Assembly (NCBI RefSeq): GCF_016862995.1
Contig: NZ_BOOA01000015.1
Location: 62,001-126,000, forward strand
Direction: 5' to 3'
DNA length: 64,000 bases
From: Acrocarpospora phusangensis
Lineage (GTDB): Bacteria > Actinomycetota > Actinomycetes > Streptosporangiales > Streptosporangiaceae
Part shown: positions 60,894 through 64,000 of the stretch, one piece after another
How positions within the stretch are numbered: position 1 is the stretch's first letter
Layout: every line of letters begins with the position of its first letter
Notes under the pieces: generated by a model
What the model was told of the DNA's origin: nothing
What the model saw: only the letters and a program-made list of their open reading frames with translations
Databases searched by the model: none
Translations under genes and position numbers: made by a program

Positions 60894-63800
60894 CGCACCG
60901 CCTCCGGGCCGAGCCGGAACAGGTCGCGCAGCTGGTCGGCCGACAGGTCCGCCAGCCAGTCCTCGCCCGTGCCGACCACGCTGTCGGCCAGGGCCAGCTT
61001 GCGTTCGATCATCTCGTCCACCCGCTCCTCCAGCGTGCCCACACAGATGAACTTCCTGACCTGCACGTTCCTCGTCTGGCCGATCCGGAACGCCCGGTCG
61101 GTGGCCTGGTTCTCCACGGCCGGGTTCCACCACCGGTCCACGTGGATGACGTGGTTGGCGGCGGTCAGGTTGAGGCCGGTCCCGGCCGCCCGCAGCGACA
61201 GCAGGAAGATCATCGGCTCGTCGTCGCCCTGGAAGCGGTCCACCAGCTCGTCCCGCCGCCGTTTGCTCAGCCCGCCGTGCAGCCACAGCACCGGCCGGTC
61301 CAGCCGCGCCTCCAGGTACGGCTGGAGCATGGTCCCGAACTCCGCGTACTGCGTGAAGACCAGCGCCTTGTCGCCCTCTTCGACGATCTCCTCGGCCAGC
61401 TCCTCCAGCCGGGCCAGCTTGCCGGAGCGGCCGTCCAGCCGGGAGCCGTCCTTGAGCAGGTGCGCCGGATGGTTGCAGACCTGCTTCAGCCGGGTCATCG
61501 CGGCCAGCACGTTGCCGCGCCGCTCGATGCCGTCGCTGCCCTCGATCCGGCCCATCATCTCCGCCACCACGGCCTGGTAGAGGCGGGCCTGCTCGGGGGT
61601 GAGCGTGCACCAGACCTTCATCTCCTGCTTGTCCGGCAGGTCGGAGATGATCGTCTTGTCGGTCTTGAGGCGGCGCAGCACGAACGGCCCGGTGGCTCGG
61701 CGCAGGGCGCTCATCGCGTTCTCGTCCCGGCGGGTCTCGATCGGCTCCTGGTAGCGGTACCGGAACGCCCGCGCCGGGCCGAGCAGGCCGGGGTTGCAGA
61801 ACTCCATGATCGACCAGAGCTCGGCCAGGTGGTTCTCCACCGGGGTGCCGGTCAGCGCCAGCTTGGTCCTGGCCCGGATCTGGCGGACCGCCTGGGCCTG
61901 CCGGGCCGCGCTGTTCTTGATCGCCTGGGCCTCGTCGCAGACCACCCGCTCCCAGCCCTGCCGGGCCAGCGCGCCCAGGTCCCGCAGGGCGGTGCCGTAG
62001 GTGGTGACGACCAGGTCGGCCGCCGCGACGGCCGAGGCCAGGTCCTCGTCGCGGTGGCGGGAGGCGCCGTGATGGATGTAGAGGCGCAGGCTGGGCGCGA
62101 ACCTGGCGGCCTCCTTCTGCCAGTTGTTGATCAGCGACATCGGGCAGACCAGCAGAGTCGCGGGCGGCCTCGCGCCGTCCTCCCGCTCGGCCAGCAGCAG
62201 CGAGAGCGTCGTGATCGTCTTGCCCAGGCCCATGTCGTCGGCGAGGATGCCGCCGAGACCGAGCCCCGACAGGAAGGCCAGCCAGGCCAGGCCGCGCTCC
62301 TGGTACGGGCGGAGCGCGCCGTCCAGGGTGGGGGGGGTGGGGACGGGGCGCAGCCGGCGTTCGGTCTCGCCGGAGAGCAGGTCGCCGAGCAGGCCGTCGG
62401 CGTCCACCTCCACCAGCGGCAGCTCCTCCGCGCCGCCGAGCACCACCTCGCGGATGACGTCGCCCACGGTCCGCTCGGTCACCCGGCGGTCCTCGACGGC
62501 GCGCAGGGCGGCCTTCAGCTGGCGGTCGTCCAGCTCCACCCACGAGCCGCGGACGCGGACCAGCGGGACCTTGAGGCGGGCCAGTTCGGCCAGTTCGGCC
62601 TCGCCGATCACCTGGTCGCCGACGGCGAGGTCCATCCGGAAGTCGACCGTCTCGCGCAGGCCCATGTTGGGGGGTCCGGGGCGGGAGCGGGTGGTCATCT
62701 TGAGGCCCAGGCGGGTTCTGCCGACCCACGGGGGGAGGCGCACGCCGTACCCGGCGGCTTCGAGCAGGGGGGCGGAGTGGCGGAGGAACGCGAACGCGCC
62801 CCGGGTGTCCACGCGCATCCCGGTGGGGCGCGGCTCGCGCAGGGCCCGGTCCAGGTCGGGGTAGAGGCGGACCGCCCGGTTCAGCCCGGCGCGCAGCACA
62901 CGCTCCGGGTCGGGGGCGCCGGGGAAGTCCGCGCCCGCCCAGACCCGGGAGGCCGGGACGCGCACATCCGGCTCCTCGGCGGAGCACAGGCCGAACTCCA
63001 CCCGCCAGTCGCCGTCCCCGACCGGCTCGACCAGGCGGAACTCCACCCTGACCGGGCCGCCGAGCCCGCGCGCCGCCGCGAACCACGCGGTCAGCGCCGC
63101 CGTCAGCGCCGCGGCCTCGTCCGGTTCCACCTCGTCCAGCCGCGGGTCCGCGTCGGTCAGCGCCAGCAGCCAGCGATCCGCCAGCGCGGCCTTCCGCCCC
63201 GGCCGGTACGCCCCGATGAGCCGCTCCGGGAAGCCCCGCCGCGCCGCCGCGTCCACCAGCTCCGTCAGCGCCCCCAGCAGAACCTTGCCCGACCGCCCCT
63301 CCTCCTGCCCGGCACCCTCCTGTACGGCCCTGCACACCGGCGGCATCGCCACCGCCAGCTCCCGGAACCGCCGGGCATCCGCCCCCGTCAGCACCGGCCG
63401 CCAGCGCGCCTCGTCCCCGGCCAGCCACGGCAGGATGCGCCCCCGCCGGACCAGATCCCGCGCGAACTCCCCAACGATCCCGAAATACCGCACCGAAGGC
63501 CCAGGAATCGCATCAAACTCCTCCGGCGTGTACGGCAACAACGGCACCCGCCACCGCGCCAACCGAGGGTTCTTGACCACCTCATCGGTCCCCAGCTCGG
63601 GCGAGGGCACCGGCCCACGCCCCGAACTGGGCAGCACCAGCACGGCGACCGGCTGTCCGGCGGACCCGGCCCCGGATCGGGTGGTCGTGCGCATGCCCGG
63701 CTGAACGCTTCGACCGCCCGCCTGAGCGCTTTCTTCGAGACGTCGGCCGCCCGGCTGGGCGATCCGCGAACTGCCCGATGGAGCGCTCGTCTGGGCGTCC

Positions 63801-64000
63801 GTCTGAACGGTTGCCGTTCGAGCGGGATCCGCGGCCCTGGGCTTCGCGGTCCCGAGGGTCGGGGCCCTGGAAGTTGCGGGCCTGCTGTTCGCTGTGGCCG
63901 GGAGCGTCGGCATGGCCCAGATGGGCAGCGCGAACGGGTGATCGCGGACCTCGGAGCGCGAGCGGGACGTCAGGGGCAGCGTGCTGTCCTCGGCCCACAG
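60890..64000 (-). CDS. SNF2/RapA-type helicase, 5' end beyond the window
   Basis: At least 1036 residues are present; the frame stays open to the window edge (LWAEDSTLPL near it), so the start is outside. The ATPase core is complete: ILADDMGLGKTITTLSLLLA (motif I), VVCDEAQAIKN (DEAQ box), LVFTQYAEF, and QATDRAFRIGQTRNVQVRKF (motif VI). The N-terminal part carries the region typical of actinobacterial SNF2 proteins (LPYTPEEFDAIPGPSVRYFG). Between the edge and that part lies a Ser/Arg/Gly-rich segment coded at 63690-63900, with repeated motifs. Function in DNA remodelling or repair is inferred from family. Confidence 0.93.
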   Translation of the reverse strand: MWAEDSTLPLTSRSRSEVRDHPFALPIWAMPTLPATANSRPATSRAPTLGTAKPRAADPARTATVQTDAQTSAPSGSSRIAQPGGRRLEESAQAGGRSVQPGMRTTTRSGAGSAGQPVAVLVLPSSGRGPVPSPELGTDEVVKNPRLARWRVPLLPYTPEEFDAIPGPSVRYFGIVGEFARDLVRRGRILPWLAGDEARWRPVLTGADARRFRELAVAMPPVCRAVQEGAGQEEGRSGKVLLGALTELVDAAARRGFPERLIGAYRPGRKAALADRWLLALTDADPRLDEVEPDEAAALTAALTAWFAAARGLGGPVRVEFRLVEPVGDGDWRVEFGLCSAEEPDVRVPASRVWAGADFPGAPDPERVLRAGLNRAVRLYPDLDRALREPRPTGMRVDTRGAFAFLRHSAPLLEAAGYGVRLPPWVGRTRLGLKMTTRSRPGPPNMGLRETVDFRMDLAVGDQVIGEAELAELARLKVPLVRVRGSWVELDDRQLKAALRAVEDRRVTERTVGDVIREVVLGGAEELPLVEVDADGLLGDLLSGETERRLRPVPTPPTLDGALRPYQERGLAWLAFLSGLGLGGILADDMGLGKTITTLSLLLAEREDGARPPATLLVCPMSLINNWQKEAARFAPSLRLYIHHGASRHRDEDLASAVAAADLVVTTYGTALRDLGALARQGWERVVCDEAQAIKNSAARQAQAVRQIRARTKLALTGTPVENHLAELWSIMEFCNPGLLGPARAFRYRYQEPIETRRDENAMSALRRATGPFVLRRLKTDKTIISDLPDKQEMKVWCTLTPEQARLYQAVVAEMMGRIEGSDGIERRGNVLAAMTRLKQVCNHPAHLLKDGSRLDGRSGKLARLEELAEEIVEEGDKALVFTQYAEFGTMLQPYLEARLDRPVLWLHGGLSKRRRDELVDRFQGDDEPMIFLLSLRAAGTGLNLTAANHVIHVDRWWNPAVENQATDRAFRIGQTRNVQVRKFICVGTLEERVDEMIERKLALADSVVGTGEDWLADLSADQLRDLFRLGPEAVR
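63690..63830. repeat. Degenerate in-frame repeat in the SNF2 helicase gene
   Basis: CTGRRCG-type motifs recur at 63701, 63722, 63755, 63779, 63791 and 63803, with steps of 21, 33, 24, 12 and 12 bp. All are multiples of three, but the units are much less alike than in the other arrays. The encoded protein is low complexity (Ser, Gly, Arg, Gln). It may be a decayed array, or just an unstructured linker. Confidence 0.45.

Overview
The window is high-GC actinobacterial chromosome. Signs are strong G/C at third codon positions, many GTG and TTG starts, Tat and lipoprotein signal peptides, an XRE/DUF5753-type regulator with small partner proteins, and a run of apparently leaderless genes with a TANNNT box 6-7 nt before the start codon. 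The gene mix (PadR-ABC operon, M6 protease, psuG/psuK, frdABCD, two acyl-CoA carboxylases) would suit a Streptosporangiaceae member such as Nonomuraea. That placement is inference. I see no rRNA, tRNA, prophage, insertion sequence or CRISPR array.

Layout. 0-4.6 kb: M50-like membrane peptidase diverging from corA, then a PadR-ABC-2 exporter operon ending in a strong hairpin. 4.6-14.6 kb: a secreted repeat protein, a fused 2-oxoacid dehydrogenase E1, a TetR regulator, and a leucine/branched-chain acid operon (carboxyltransferase, biotin carboxylase, HMG-CoA lyase, acyl-CoA dehydrogenase) closed by a terminator. 14.6-25.5 kb: secreted and Rieske proteins, GNAT, a large Pro/Ala-rich protein, psuG-psuK, an FAD oxidoreductase, a two-component system and a Tat lipoprotein. 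25.5-34.7 kb is the least orderly part: an ADP-forming acyl-CoA synthetase with two tandem-repeat inserts, its divergent TetR, a 0.5-kb intergenic repeat array, GNAT, tandem-DUF427 protein, acyl-CoA dehydrogenase, a broken ECF sigma gene and a frameshifted membrane glycosyltransferase. 34.7-42.7 kb: a polyamine-type ABC importer (potD-potB-potC, no potA) divergent from an FAD oxidoreductase, a Rieske oxygenase and a class III aminotransferase. 42.7-44.2 kb: XRE regulator with two small genes. 44.2-50.2 kb: AtuA-like, enoyl-CoA hydratase, biotin carboxylase and carboxyltransferase. 50.3-64 kb: Ser/Thr kinase, GlcD-like oxidase, frdABCD, secreted M6 protease, lipid kinase and a SNF2 helicase cut by the window edge.

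How genes work together. The 8.1-14.5 kb operon plus the E1 fusion can carry branched-chain amino acids through methylcrotonyl-CoA and HMG-CoA; its TetR has a GTTAA-N6-TTAAC operator over its own -10 box. Three promoters (acyl-CoA synthetase/TetR, acyl-CoA dehydrogenase, potD/FAD oxidoreductase) carry the same palindromic operator, and a weaker copy precedes a second FAD oxidoreductase. This suggests one TetR regulon that takes up and breaks down a nitrogenous compound, perhaps a polyamine or quaternary amine.

The most unusual signal is a set of local tandem repeats. In-frame arrays with units of 21, 24 and 33 bp sit inside otherwise conserved enzymes, a more degenerate one sits in the helicase, and a noncoding array of about 38 bp per unit fills a convergent intergenic gap. 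A paralogous biotin carboxylase in the same window lacks the insert, which gives an internal control.
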